Of a DNA stretch of 64,000 bases, positions 27,438-35,972 are shown in pieces. The translations under genes were made by a program, and so were the position numbers. The notes under the pieces were generated by a model. That model worked only from the letters and a program-made list of their open reading frames with translations. It was not told where the DNA came from and did no database searches. Source of the DNA: Barthelona sp. PCE (Eukaryota; Metamonada: BaSk clade). The number at the start of each line of letters is the position of its first letter. The stretch's first letter is position 1. The DNA lies in contig JAUFOR010000008.1 in the NCBI GenBank assembly GCA_040285745.1, positions 310,001 through 374,000 of the forward strand, in the 5' to 3' direction.

Positions 27438-27923
27438 ATGGCAAATAAGTCAGCCAAAAATCAACTCCGCAAGAACAAAAAGCATATGAAAGTACTGCGA
27501 CTGTGCCTTCTAGGTTTTAATTCTTGGTACTTATTATTTAGTTACCTTAGGGGGCTTAAATTCGGGTTTGGATCCATTTTAATGTATATAATAATTGCTG
27601 CTCTCCAGGTAATCCCATTCATGCTCCTTAAAAATGCAGCTAAACCAATTTATGAAGATGGTAATCTCATTTCTGGTGGCAAAGATTTAAATGCTGGTTT
27701 CATCAATGTGTATGCACACGATATTCTTTATCTTATGTGGATATTACTTGCTTTAAGTGCCATAAGTCCCAAATTTTTCTGGTTTTTATTAATAGTTCCA
27801 GGTTACGTTTTGAAGAAGGCTTGGACGTTATTTTTGAAAAACTACCTATTCCCTCCGTCTCCAGAGGACACTGTTGAGGAAACTCAAAAGAAAAAGAAAC
27901 AAAAAGTTCGTTATGTTCGATAA
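27438..27923 (+). CDS. TMEM208: TMEM208/SND2 ER-targeting membrane protein
   Basis: 161 residues with four hydrophobic segments and basic ends. The block 'YEDGNLISGGKDLNAGFINVYAHDIL' corresponds to '[27 protein letters not shown]' of human TMEM208 and is the family's best conserved feature; it is followed by the third and fourth segments with 'FFWFLLIVPGYVLKKAW' (human 'SFWLLAPGRALYLLW'). The tail is Lys-rich. SND2/TMEM208 acts in the SRP-independent route that brings proteins with internal or C-terminal signals to the ER. Together with SEC11 and UBXN4-like it adds to the ER set in this window. Length is typical of the family. Confidence 0.9.
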   Translation: MANKSAKNQLRKNKKHMKVLRLCLLGFNSWYLLFSYLRGLKFGFGSILMYIIIAALQVIPFMLLKNAAKPIYEDGNLISGGKDLNAGFINVYAHDILYLMWILLALSAISPKFFWFLLIVPGYVLKKAWTLFLKNYLFPPSPEDTVEETQKKKKQKVRYVR

Positions 27924-27964
27924 TGATTAAAACTTTAATAGTAAATCGTAACTCTTTCACTTTA

Positions 27965-29479
27965 CTAATTTGTTTCATCAAACACTGATTGCATAAGCGT
28001 CTGTAACTTCTCATTAATAGAAGTATTTGCTTTCTGAAGATTACGCATTTCAGTTAAGGATATGTTCTTGAGCTCATCTGCAATCTTTAATCTGCGCTTA
28101 ACTTCATCCAACTCACCCGAAACTACGGCGTTGCGTTCCTTAAGGGTCTCATTGACACTTAACAAGCTATCTCTCTCAGTAGTAATCGAAGACAGTGAAT
28201 CAAGTGCAGTGGCGTTATCAACATTGGTTGTTGACACAATCTCGCGTAACTGTTCCAGCTCCTCAACAGCCTTAAGTAACTTCTTGGACTCTGTTAGGTA
28301 ATCAGTATTCGATTTGTTCAATTGAGATTTTGTTTCACTCAATTCCTTTGAGATTGACTCGATTGTTCCTTCTAATTCCTTAGTGTGCTCACTGTACTCT
28401 CCTCTAATCAGATCCAGCCTCTCAAACTCATGGTGCGTGTCTTCAATCCTACTTCTCTCTGATATTAGCTGATTCGAAAGTGTCTCCACCTCAACTTTCA
28501 TCTCTTTTGTTTGATCAACGGCAATGCGACGTTCCATGTCTGCCTTTGATGCCACCTCGTTAAGACGTTCATTTTGAGCTGATAATGCAGTATTGGTTGT
28601 ATTTAATTGTTCAAGATCCATCTCTAAAGTACGAATCTTTGTCTCCAATGCCATTTTGCTCGTCTCAAGCGACGATCTGAACTCCTGGTACTTGCGTTTA
28701 ATCATAGCAACTGCATCAGAAGTCTCATTCTGCTGGAATTTCTCTAGATCAAGTGAAAGAACCGCAACTTCACTTTTAGATGCAACAAGGTGGCTCTTCG
28801 TCTGCTCAAGCTCCTTTTCGCGTGAAACAAGTGTTGTTTTCACTGATTGATGATCAAATCGAAGAGCCTCCAGTTCCTTCCTCATTGTATCAAGTGATTC
28901 ATCTCTGTCACTGAGCAAAGCCTCAAGCTTCTCCTTATCAGAGTTCAGGAACGTAATTTCATTATCTCGTTCAGCAACCTTGGTGACCAACCCTTCTATG
29001 CGATCATTCTCAAGATTTTTAACATTATCAAACTGTACCTTCAGTGTCTCGTGGTCCTTTTGCAACGTATTATACAATTCTCTTAACTCACTCAGTTCGA
29101 CATTACGCATGTTTAAAGACTCTTTAGTATTGTCCACTTCTTCTTTTAATTCATCTTGCATGGAAACGTATTTCATCTTCAAGTTTAACATGTGGTCATC
29201 AAGATGACGAGTACGCTCTAATTCAGGAAGAGCAAGAGTAGCGCCGGTATCTGTGGCCCTATTCTTCAATCGAGGTCCTGGTTGCGTGATCTTCTTCTTA
29301 AGTAACGTACGTTCGAATTCTAATACTCGGATTTGGTCCTGAAGGTTGTTAATAATACCTTTTTCAACATTCTCTTCATCTTTTGATTGTGCGGAATGAG
29401 AAAAACGCAAACTACCATCATTGGTTGTGCCCAAAGAAGTGCGTAAGGTCCTTCGCGTTGAAATCAGCTTTGGATCCAT
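27965..29479 (-). CDS. Long coiled-coil protein, unrecognised
   Basis: 504 residues. After a basic, Ser/Thr-rich start (1-40) the chain is an almost continuous heptad-rich coiled coil from about residue 45 to 490, with short breaks near 65-90. Composition is Glu, Lys, Leu and Ser rich. No globular head, ATPase or membrane segment is seen. Such proteins are common in centrosomal, flagellar and Golgi-tether classes, but none can be named here. ATG 29479 follows TCCTGTTTCAATTT about 20 bases upstream. Its stop lies 41 bases from the convergent TMEM208 stop. Confidence 0.8.
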   Translation of the reverse strand: MDPKLISTRRTLRTSLGTTNDGSLRFSHSAQSKDEENVEKGIINNLQDQIRVLEFERTLLKKKITQPGPRLKNRATDTGATLALPELERTRHLDDHMLNLKMKYVSMQDELKEEVDNTKESLNMRNVELSELRELYNTLQKDHETLKVQFDNVKNLENDRIEGLVTKVAERDNEITFLNSDKEKLEALLSDRDESLDTMRKELEALRFDHQSVKTTLVSREKELEQTKSHLVASKSEVAVLSLDLEKFQQNETSDAVAMIKRKYQEFRSSLETSKMALETKIRTLEMDLEQLNTTNTALSAQNERLNEVASKADMERRIAVDQTKEMKVEVETLSNQLISERSRIEDTHHEFERLDLIRGEYSEHTKELEGTIESISKELSETKSQLNKSNTDYLTESKKLLKAVEELEQLREIVSTTNVDNATALDSLSSITTERDSLLSVNETLKERNAVVSGELDEVKRRLKIADELKNISLTEMRNLQKANTSINEKLQTLMQSVFDETN

Positions 29480-29766
29480 GCAGAAATAAGAAATTTAAAT
29501 TGAAACAGGACTAATCCGATTGTTTCTTACCTTTATGACATCTGTAAATCGTTATATACAGCGCTTAACTTGATAAAAAACATGAACTCGCTCTCAAAAA
29601 AAACCTGTCGAATTTCTTTTCTCAAACATTTATTTTGCACCAGCTTCTTATCTTTCTAAAGAACAACAAATCAATTTTTACAACAAATTTGCTTACATAA
29701 TACTCAATTATATCCGAATTAAGAAACTTCCAATTTTCCTAACATGTAAATTGACATTGATATAAC

Positions 29767-30429
29767 CTACATTGAAAGAGTTACAGGCTTTTCCATGTCT
29801 AGATGTTCAAATGCAATATCAAATAAAACCTTATGGTCATCATAAGGTAAAACTTGAAACAATATATCTAATGAAGCTTTCTTGTGCTGTAAATAAGCTT
29901 CTGTTCGCTCAGGGCCCCAAATTGGCCTGCATTTGATACTATCAACATTATCAATTATATCTAAAAGCTTAACAATGCAAGCTTGTGTATTATATGAGTA
30001 TATGTCTTGCTCTTGTGCTCGTTTTGATTCTTCCCCGTGTAAGTTGGGGTCCTTTGTAACGTGCTTAACGGTTTCTACAACTGCAGCTCCGAAATGTTCA
30101 GTCATGAGTTCCTCAGAGCATTCTGTATCTTCTAAAACATCATGTAACATGCAGGGAATCAGCACATCGTTGCCATACCCAAGCCCAGCACCCATTCTTG
30201 CAAGTCTCATTGGGTGAATAATGTACGGTAAATTTGATGACTTGCGCTTCTGTTCTTTGTGCTGTTCAGTTGCGAAAACACAGGCGTCCAAAAGGCTAGC
30301 AGTGTTTAAACAGTGGGGATCGACCATGCTCCTGCCAATTGGGGGTTCTTCAGACTCTGCAGGTCTGCTTCTTTGCTCATTTGAGGGTTCAGTATGCCTT
30401 CTTCTTCTTGGTTCCTTAGCTTGAAGCAT
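29767..30429 (-). CDS. HDDC3: MESH1/HDDC3-like HD-domain hydrolase
   Basis: 220 residues. An Arg/Glu/Ser-rich leader (1-40) precedes the single HD domain of the RelA/SpoT hydrolase class. Metal ligands are His72 ('YIIHP'), His96-Asp97 ('MLHDVLEDT') and Asp157 ('KLLDIIDN'), and the E100-D101 pair next to HD is the one used by hydrolase-competent members. The helix 'HFGAAVVETVKHVTKD' matches 'HFGAQVRRLVEEVTDD' of human MESH1. MESH1 proteins hydrolyse (p)ppGpp in vitro and dephosphorylate NADPH; no synthetase domain is present, so the physiological substrate here is uncertain. Two initiators precede the ATG at 30429. Confidence 0.88.
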   Translation of the reverse strand: MLQAKEPRRRRHTEPSNEQRSRPAESEEPPIGRSMVDPHCLNTASLLDACVFATEQHKEQKRKSSNLPYIIHPMRLARMGAGLGYGNDVLIPCMLHDVLEDTECSEELMTEHFGAAVVETVKHVTKDPNLHGEESKRAQEQDIYSYNTQACIVKLLDIIDNVDSIKCRPIWGPERTEAYLQHKKASLDILFQVLPYDDHKVLFDIAFEHLDMEKPVTLSM

Positions 30430-30456
30430 TAATATTTGTTAGGTTTTGTATGTACC

Positions 30457-30480
30457 GGTATGAAAAAGGTTGAAAAAGGT
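30457..30480 (-). promoter_or_regulatory. Tandem initiator-like repeats of HDDC3-like gene
   Basis: Minus strand shows two consecutive copies of ACCTTTTTCA (10-base direct repeat), 28-51 bases before ATG 30429. Confidence 0.55.
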
Positions 30481-30711
30481 TTAGCAAGTTGAACTGTGTC
30501 TCCAATACAACGACAGCCCAAATGACTTAGGTTATATGTCACTGATGTCCATGGCCCAGATATATTGAAACAATGTCTTAAACGCACAATAAAGTGTCAG
30601 TCTATAGATCTCTTAGGATCCTGGAATATTCTCACGTTTGTCGTACTTTTCGTGGAAACTACACCTAACATAGCTTAAATTCAGGCAAAAATCGAGCACA
30701 CAAAATTGAAT

Positions 30712-30735
30712 ATCCTTTTTCACCCATTTCAGTCT
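30712..30735 (+). promoter_or_regulatory. Tandem initiator-like elements of NCLX gene
   Basis: Overlapping ATCCTTTTTCACC and CCCATTTCAGTC, the second ending four bases before ATG 30739. They lie inside the longer apparent ORF from 30706 and so fix the start. Confidence 0.55.
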
Positions 30736-30738
30736 GAT

Positions 30739-32412
30739 ATGAGTTCTGCTATTGAAGAGGTTGTCAAGGCACCTCCATTTCCTCAAAGAAGGGCCAAGAG
30801 AAGAGGACACAAAAGTCTTTCCTTTGCACTTATCTTTCTTGCCATCCTGGTAGTATCAGCTGTGTTTTCGGGGCCCCGTTTTCCAGACTACCGTCCACAT
30901 GAGGCACCTTCTAATGGCCCTCTTGATGTCGTAGATCCCCAAGACGTTGCTATGTCCAAATGTATTGATCCTATTCGTGTAGCAGCTGACCTTGGGTTGA
31001 CCCCCTGTGAATATGTGCAACAATCGAAGGGGTGCAACGACTTCCAGGCAATGGTTCCTTGGTTAGAAATTTATTATTGTGATATGAAGTCCTCTCACTA
31101 TTTATGGCTTATTGGAGCTGTATTCTTCATTCTTTTAGGCTTCAATCTTCTGGGAACAACAGCCGACGACTTCCTTTGCCCTCCTTTACTGCACATTTCA
31201 AAGTTTTTAAAACTTTCTGATGCTTTAGCAGGTGTTACAATCATTAGTTTTGCTAACGGTGCACCTGATGTCTTCAGTATCCTTGCAGGAAACGACGGAG
31301 AAGACGCTACAGTTGCTCTGGGAGCCGGTCTTGGTTCTGCAGCTTTCATCATCTCCCTTGTTCTTGGTGCTGTCGTTGCTGTGAACCCTGTGACTGTCCG
31401 TAAGTTCGCTTTCGTGAGAGATATCGTTGCCCTTTTCATCGCCACGATCGCATGGTTTGCAATTGTCGCTGATGGTGAAATTCATATTTGGGAGTGTATT
31501 GCATTCCTCGCATTCTACGTCATTTACGTACTTGTTGTCGTCGTAACAAGCGGCAAGGAGGCCCCTATTGACATCAAGATCGAAGACGAAGAGGATGGTG
31601 AAACACTTATTGATCACAGTGATGATGAAGACGAAGAATCAGGAATCTTTGGAAAAATTATGGGATTCTGTGAGCTACCTTTCACATTCCTCAGATACGT
31701 CACTGTTCCCGTTATTGAGAACGAGAGCAGATTCTTCCCTTTCGCACAAATTCTAGTTCCCTTGCTTGGTTCAGTCTTTTTTGCATGGGGCTTCGAGATC
31801 CCTGAGATGCTCCCAATTGACCCCATGGTTACATATTTCATTATATTCATCATTGGTGCTATCGCTTCACTTTACGTAGCACAAAAGATTGGTCAAGATA
31901 AAGAGTTAAACCCCAACTGGGTTGCTACCTTTGGTGTATTCGTTTGTATTGTATGGATGTTCAAGCTCGCTGACGAAACAGTTGCTCTCTTGCGTTCCGT
32001 GGGTGTCGTGCTTGATATCCCTGATGCTATCCTTTCACTGCTCATTCTAAGTGCTGGTAACAGTATTGGTGATCTCGCTACCAACGTCAACATCAGCAAA
32101 AAGGGTCGTGGTAACATGGCTGTTGCTGCAACTTACGCCGGTCCTCTATTTAACGTTGTTGTTGGTCTTGGTGTTTCTTTCTTATTTGCAACCATGGCTC
32201 AAGATGATAAGGTTTATAACCTCGGTGTCACTGAGTTCCTCAACCCCTTCACAGTCTCCTTCATCTTTATTGCCATTGTACTTATTCTCGCATTGCTGGT
32301 TGTTCCGCTTCGTAAATATGTCATCGCTAAGGGTTTTGGTATTGTCAATGTCTTCTTATACATTGGTTATATCGTTGCGGTTTGTTTAGTTGCAATGATT
32401 AACGGTACCTAA
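30739..32412 (+). CDS. NCLX/CCX-type cation-calcium exchanger
   Basis: 557 residues with about twelve membrane segments split into two halves by an acidic loop (about 278-300, D/E-rich). Each half holds an alpha-repeat of the CaCA superfamily: 'SFANGAPDVFSILAG' at about 171 and 'LSAGNSIGDLATNVNISKKG' at about 438. The G-A-P-D form in the first repeat and G-N-S-I-G-D in the second are those of the NCLX (SLC8B1) and plant CCX branch, not NCX or CAX. It should exchange Ca2+ against Na+ (or Li+/H+). Which membrane it sits in, plasma, organelle or vacuole, cannot be told; no mitochondrial leader is evident. Codon usage is more C-ended than in the neighbours, suggesting high expression. Confidence 0.92.
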   Translation: MSSAIEEVVKAPPFPQRRAKRRGHKSLSFALIFLAILVVSAVFSGPRFPDYRPHEAPSNGPLDVVDPQDVAMSKCIDPIRVAADLGLTPCEYVQQSKGCNDFQAMVPWLEIYYCDMKSSHYLWLIGAVFFILLGFNLLGTTADDFLCPPLLHISKFLKLSDALAGVTIISFANGAPDVFSILAGNDGEDATVALGAGLGSAAFIISLVLGAVVAVNPVTVRKFAFVRDIVALFIATIAWFAIVADGEIHIWECIAFLAFYVIYVLVVVVTSGKEAPIDIKIEDEEDGETLIDHSDDEDEESGIFGKIMGFCELPFTFLRYVTVPVIENESRFFPFAQILVPLLGSVFFAWGFEIPEMLPIDPMVTYFIIFIIGAIASLYVAQKIGQDKELNPNWVATFGVFVCIVWMFKLADETVALLRSVGVVLDIPDAILSLLILSAGNSIGDLATNVNISKKGRGNMAVAATYAGPLFNVVVGLGVSFLFATMAQDDKVYNLGVTEFLNPFTVSFIFIAIVLILALLVVPLRKYVIAKGFGIVNVFLYIGYIVAVCLVAMINGT

Positions 32413-32448
32413 ATTTAATTGCACAGACCTAGAATTTAGCAAAATAAA

Positions 32449-33828
32449 TTAACTTTGATCAAAAGTCTCAAAAATTTCTTCTTCAATTACTGGAGCAACA
32501 CCCCAATCATTATAGACCATGTACTTACCGTTTTGTGAATGAAAATGTGTAGAAACAACATTCTCATGATGTGAATTTTCAATTTCACAATCAATAATAA
32601 ATGGTTCACTCTCTGGTACAGCAAAGTTTAACTCAACATGACATTCATCTGTCCGAAGATATGATTCAAGAGTAGCCTGAGAAACAGCCGTTGCAAAATT
32701 CACTGTACACCATAACTGAACCTCACTAGATGGAATTGCGTCAGGTAGTCTCCAAAAAATATCCGAACGACCATCTTTCTTAACGATCTTAACCGTACCA
32801 CATAATTCACTACCATCATTCAGTGAATATGACGAGATTATGGGAAAACTCGGTAATCGGAGAACTGCAGTCATTGAAGTACCAACTTCTGAAGAAAATG
32901 ATCGAACAAGATCAGATCGATGGGGTCTCAATTGGATTATCAAAAGCGCTTGTGTTGGCTGCTCGTCGCTGAGAACGAACTGTAGCGACGCCTTGATGGG
33001 TGGGGGGCATGTTCTGTGCAGTCTACAGACTCGAAGAGATGAATCATTGTTAATTAGTAATTTTGGCATTGGCACTCGAAGATAGAGATTATCATTTGTT
33101 CGCTCAATATCTACTCCTGGGTCAGCGATGAGTTCGTAGTCGCTGTTCAGCTGAGTGATATCAAGAACTAGGGTAGGTGTGTTGCCGGTTTGCATTTTGT
33201 AAAACAATAAAGTACGGCCTGTGATACTAACATCTATAAGACTTTGATATACTGGCGCGCTGCCGTGTTGTTCGCGATCTGTGATTGATGCTGAGAGTGT
33301 TTCCTTAATAATTACTCCTATATTAGGTGAACTTGTTATCTTGCTCAATGAAGGAGGTGTGAAATACTCAAAATGCTGACCTAATATCAAAGGAGAGCTC
33401 AACAGTGGCCTACCAAACGGACAGCAAACTGAGAGCAGGTTTTGAATGAGTGTAGCACTGTTAAGTTTCGTGGTAAGATCAATCACTTTCGCCAAAGTGC
33501 TAGATGTGTAAATAAGGATAGGTACAAGGCGCATGAAGTCCCGCAGGAATACCAAAATCTCACGGAACGTGTCTGAAGTACGCTCCTGATTAATCATAGC
33601 AATCATGTAAAACTTGGCATTCTGTGAAGGTACAGCAACACATAATCCACTCTCTGTATCTACCAGGTAGAAATTGTGGATCGATGAGCTTTTATCAACA
33701 TCGTTTATAGATCTAAATACAGCAGAACTAATAGCATTATCTGACAATTCATCGTTGTTAAAAGCCTGACTTCCAATAACATCTAGCCCCTTGCTGTTTG
33801 CCCTACAAATTAGTATGCGCAATATCAT
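32449..33828 (-). CDS. AP5M1: AP-5 adaptor complex mu subunit
   Basis: 459 residues. The N-terminus (1-130) is a longin-like fold ('FYLVDTESGLCVAVPSQNAKFYMIAMINQERTS...FREILVFLRDFM' region). It is followed by 'LSVCCPFGRPLLSSP', which resembles the 'LLQACPFGTLLD' box of human AP5M1 and is not found in AP-1 to AP-4 mu chains. The C-terminal 260 residues form the mu-homology domain, ending 'YMVYNDWGVAPVI', comparable with 'YYIWNSKAPAPV'. AP-5 works with spatacsin and spastizin in late endosome to Golgi retrieval. The typical YxxPhi-pocket residues cannot be placed by eye. The assignment is from recalled family patterns and is the best of several (other mu chains, TSET). Confidence 0.68.
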   Translation of the reverse strand: MILRILICRANSKGLDVIGSQAFNNDELSDNAISSAVFRSINDVDKSSSIHNFYLVDTESGLCVAVPSQNAKFYMIAMINQERTSDTFREILVFLRDFMRLVPILIYTSSTLAKVIDLTTKLNSATLIQNLLSVCCPFGRPLLSSPLILGQHFEYFTPPSLSKITSSPNIGVIIKETLSASITDREQHGSAPVYQSLIDVSITGRTLLFYKMQTGNTPTLVLDITQLNSDYELIADPGVDIERTNDNLYLRVPMPKLLINNDSSLRVCRLHRTCPPPIKASLQFVLSDEQPTQALLIIQLRPHRSDLVRSFSSEVGTSMTAVLRLPSFPIISSYSLNDGSELCGTVKIVKKDGRSDIFWRLPDAIPSSEVQLWCTVNFATAVSQATLESYLRTDECHVELNFAVPESEPFIIDCEIENSHHENVVSTHFHSQNGKYMVYNDWGVAPVIEEEIFETFDQS

Positions 33829-33918
33829 AATGTGTGAAGAGTGAAAGAAACTGGAAAACGTCGTATGTCTCTCTTTCTCTCATTACATACTTTTTTTTGA
33901 TAAAAAGGGACTTTTATT
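33829..33918. promoter_or_regulatory. 90-base bidirectional promoter, AP5M1 / macro-like gene
   Basis: Minus strand has TCTTTCACTCTTCACAC at 33832-33848; plus strand has CTCTTTCTCTCATTAC at 33871-33886. Both divergent genes depend on this spacer. Confidence 0.55.
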
Positions 33919-35019
33919 ATGGAGACACGTTTTGCACATGGGGAAAATTCGCAATTGGAACATATTAACCGTAATGATTTTTTTGAGCGCTTCTTTGGAT
34001 TCACTGAGTCCGTAAAAAGCGTCAAGGAGAACGTCGCTGTGTCCAAAGAGGGAGATACAATCCACATGGAATGTCCTGCTGGCATATATCAAGTTGGAGA
34101 ACTGTCTATCAAGTCTATATCAGACTTAAAGGAGATTGTCGATGCGATTGAGCCATCAGAAGAGAATGGCACCATATCTATACTGATGGGTAACGGTGTA
34201 GATACCAAAAACTTCGAAGAAATTGATGTAGGGGGTCAACAAGGCCAGGTGTCGAATAAGGGTGCTACTTTTCAGGTAGCCAGCAATTTCAATGCACTGG
34301 AGTTTGTTTCTCCGAACGATAATGCTTCGATGGGAATAACTAGATATGTATGGGATCGAACTCAGGGACCAGCTGCTTCCATTTCATGTGCTCCATCCAC
34401 CCTTTATCGTAACTATTTCCACGAACATGATGGTCACGTTGGCCAGCTTGACACGGAAATCAATCTTCTTGATGACTATAACATTCCAGTTCAACATGGA
34501 TATGTTGTTTTGAACAGAAGAAACGTTGATGAAAAAATGCAACTAAGAAACAATTGGCAAACTATCAAAGTAGGTTGTCAACGTGATACACAGGTTGTCA
34601 CCGGCCTGGACAGCAGGGGGTTACTGCGAGTGATCCCTATCACCCAAGAGCAGGTTGTGAATCAAATTTTTTGCGCAAGTGTTAATATGAACATAATGCC
34701 AGTTTCATGGAGAAAAAATCCTGTCCTCCCGCTGGTGCGCGACTTATTGATGGCTGCCTATCATGGTGCAGTGTACAACGCAATCATTAACAAGCATAGA
34801 AATCCAGATTTACCAGGTTCTCACAAGCTTTTCTTAACGTTAGTAGGTGGTGGGGTGTTTTCCAACCCCCTTAAAGAAATCATAGGTGCAATCAAGGAGG
34901 TTAAACCACTCATTTTAAAATATGGAATCGAGGCGAAAATAGTCTTATTCAGTGGTCCTATGAACAAAGCTGTCGCGATTCAGAGGGAGCTAGGCTGTGA
35001 GATCGAGATTATCGAGTAA
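33919..35019 (+). CDS. Conserved bacterial-type protein, macro-like fold suspected
   Basis: 366 residues, soluble. Distinctive blocks are 'FQVASNFNALEFVSP' (about 117-131), 'GITRYVWDRTQGPAASISC' (about 140-158), 'LYRNYF' and, near the C-terminus, 'LFLTLVGGGVFSNP' (about 306-319) followed by an alternating helix-strand end. The V-A-S-N-F-N-x-L-E and L-T-x-(L/V)-G-G-G-x-F-x-N-P blocks recall a widespread uncharacterised bacterial family whose C-terminal 'GGG-F' loop looks like the ligand loop of macro domains. I infer, without proof, a nucleotide or ADP-ribose related role. Its near-bacterial block conservation would suit lateral transfer. No signal peptide. Shares a 90-base divergent promoter with AP5M1. 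Confidence 0.7.
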   Translation: METRFAHGENSQLEHINRNDFFERFFGFTESVKSVKENVAVSKEGDTIHMECPAGIYQVGELSIKSISDLKEIVDAIEPSEENGTISILMGNGVDTKNFEEIDVGGQQGQVSNKGATFQVASNFNALEFVSPNDNASMGITRYVWDRTQGPAASISCAPSTLYRNYFHEHDGHVGQLDTEINLLDDYNIPVQHGYVVLNRRNVDEKMQLRNNWQTIKVGCQRDTQVVTGLDSRGLLRVIPITQEQVVNQIFCASVNMNIMPVSWRKNPVLPLVRDLLMAAYHGAVYNAIINKHRNPDLPGSHKLFLTLVGGGVFSNPLKEIIGAIKEVKPLILKYGIEAKIVLFSGPMNKAVAIQRELGCEIEIIE

Positions 35020-35355
35020 TTTTAAGGTCTTATGAACTGCAAGTGTAAATATAAAAAAATCATTTTTTGGAGAATACAATTATTTTGTGGTGTTATTGGG
35101 AAATAAAATACTGTCAGTCCCCACATTGTATTACAGAACTGGAAGTATCCGAATTTAACAACAAGCAACTAATTGTCATTAAACATAATCTTAAGGGTAC
35201 ATTACATCGTTAAAAGATCTACATCTATACAAACCTCGTTGCAAAAAGGGTTGAACGAAGCTCAAGCGGCAATGCTGCAATTTTTCCTTGTACTCATTAA
35301 ATATTCCCCTTCACTCTTTTTTTTTATCGTTTAGCCGAACCTTTAGAGATCCGTA
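35020..35355. other. Spacer between co-directional genes
   Basis: 336 AT-rich bases between the macro-like gene and the type I membrane protein gene. The right end contains the latter's initiator; no tRNA, snRNA or credible small ORF is seen in the rest. Confidence 0.4.
35304..35316 (+). promoter_or_regulatory. Initiator-like element of type I membrane protein gene
   Basis: TTCCCCTTCACTC, about 43 bases before ATG 35356. Confidence 0.5.
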
Positions 35356-35952
35356 ATGACTAAACAAACGATTTTTCTGTTATTCCTGCTTCTTTGCGTT
35401 GGATTCGTAAATTGTTCGGAGTATCAACTGGTTAAGGACTCTGTAACTATTCAAAAGCTACCCGGATACACCCAGCGAGGTGTTACCGTGAAATTTCACT
35501 TCAAAAGCGGAGGTATCGATGATAGTGATTGCACCCTTGCAGAAATGATCAGTGTTGATGTCACACTCGGTGCAGGCCGTCTCTTTTCCTTTGAGAAGTG
35601 TCGCAGAGAAAACGGTGTTGCTTATCACACAATTGAATTTATTGCTGAAGATAGTGGCAAATACTATGTAACTATTTGGTTTGATGGAACAGCGTACGCC
35701 AACTGGAAGATCAACGTACCCAGTGATGGAATCTGGGGATCTATCTTTATGTTATTAGGTGTAGTTATTATCGTTTTAGGTGCCATTGTATTCTTACACA
35801 TTAAAGGTTATTTCCATGTTCGTCCACTTGAAAAAATCAGCTTAATCAATGACCAAGTTTCTAAAAGAAAGAAGGATGATGACTTACTTATTCTCAACGA
35901 AGAAAGTGCACCCACCCAAAAGATCAACAATGATTATGAAAAATTAGCTTAA
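35356..35952 (+). CDS. Small type I membrane protein, unrecognised
   Basis: 198 residues. A signal peptide (1-20, ending V-N-C-S) is followed by an ectodomain of about 110 residues with three Cys and a beta-sandwich-like strand pattern ('GVTVKFHFKSGG', 'YYVTIWFDGTAYANWKINV'). One membrane helix lies at about 127-150 ('IFMLLGVVIIVLGAIVFLHI'), then a cytosolic Lys/Asp-rich tail of 48 residues. The plan is like p24/TMED cargo receptors in size, but there is no coiled coil before the membrane helix and no clear KKxx or FF tail motif, so I do not call it p24. Its signal-peptide end and first mature residues resemble those of the seven-TM protein at 23648. Confidence 0.75.
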   Translation: MTKQTIFLLFLLLCVGFVNCSEYQLVKDSVTIQKLPGYTQRGVTVKFHFKSGGIDDSDCTLAEMISVDVTLGAGRLFSFEKCRRENGVAYHTIEFIAEDSGKYYVTIWFDGTAYANWKINVPSDGIWGSIFMLLGVVIIVLGAIVFLHIKGYFHVRPLEKISLINDQVSKRKKDDDLLILNEESAPTQKINNDYEKLA

Positions 35953-35972
35953 TTCAATAAATTCGAGTCTAA

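Larger units (their letters stand above)
30430..30738. other. Divergent intergenic region, HDDC3 / NCLX
   Basis: 309 bases. The ends hold the initiators of both genes; between them is AT-rich sequence with no ORF or RNA gene that I can support. Confidence 0.45.

Noticed and set aside
31098-31617. Overlapping antisense frames in the NCLX gene
   Set aside because: Arise from the biased codon use of the exchanger's membrane segments; no independent evidence.
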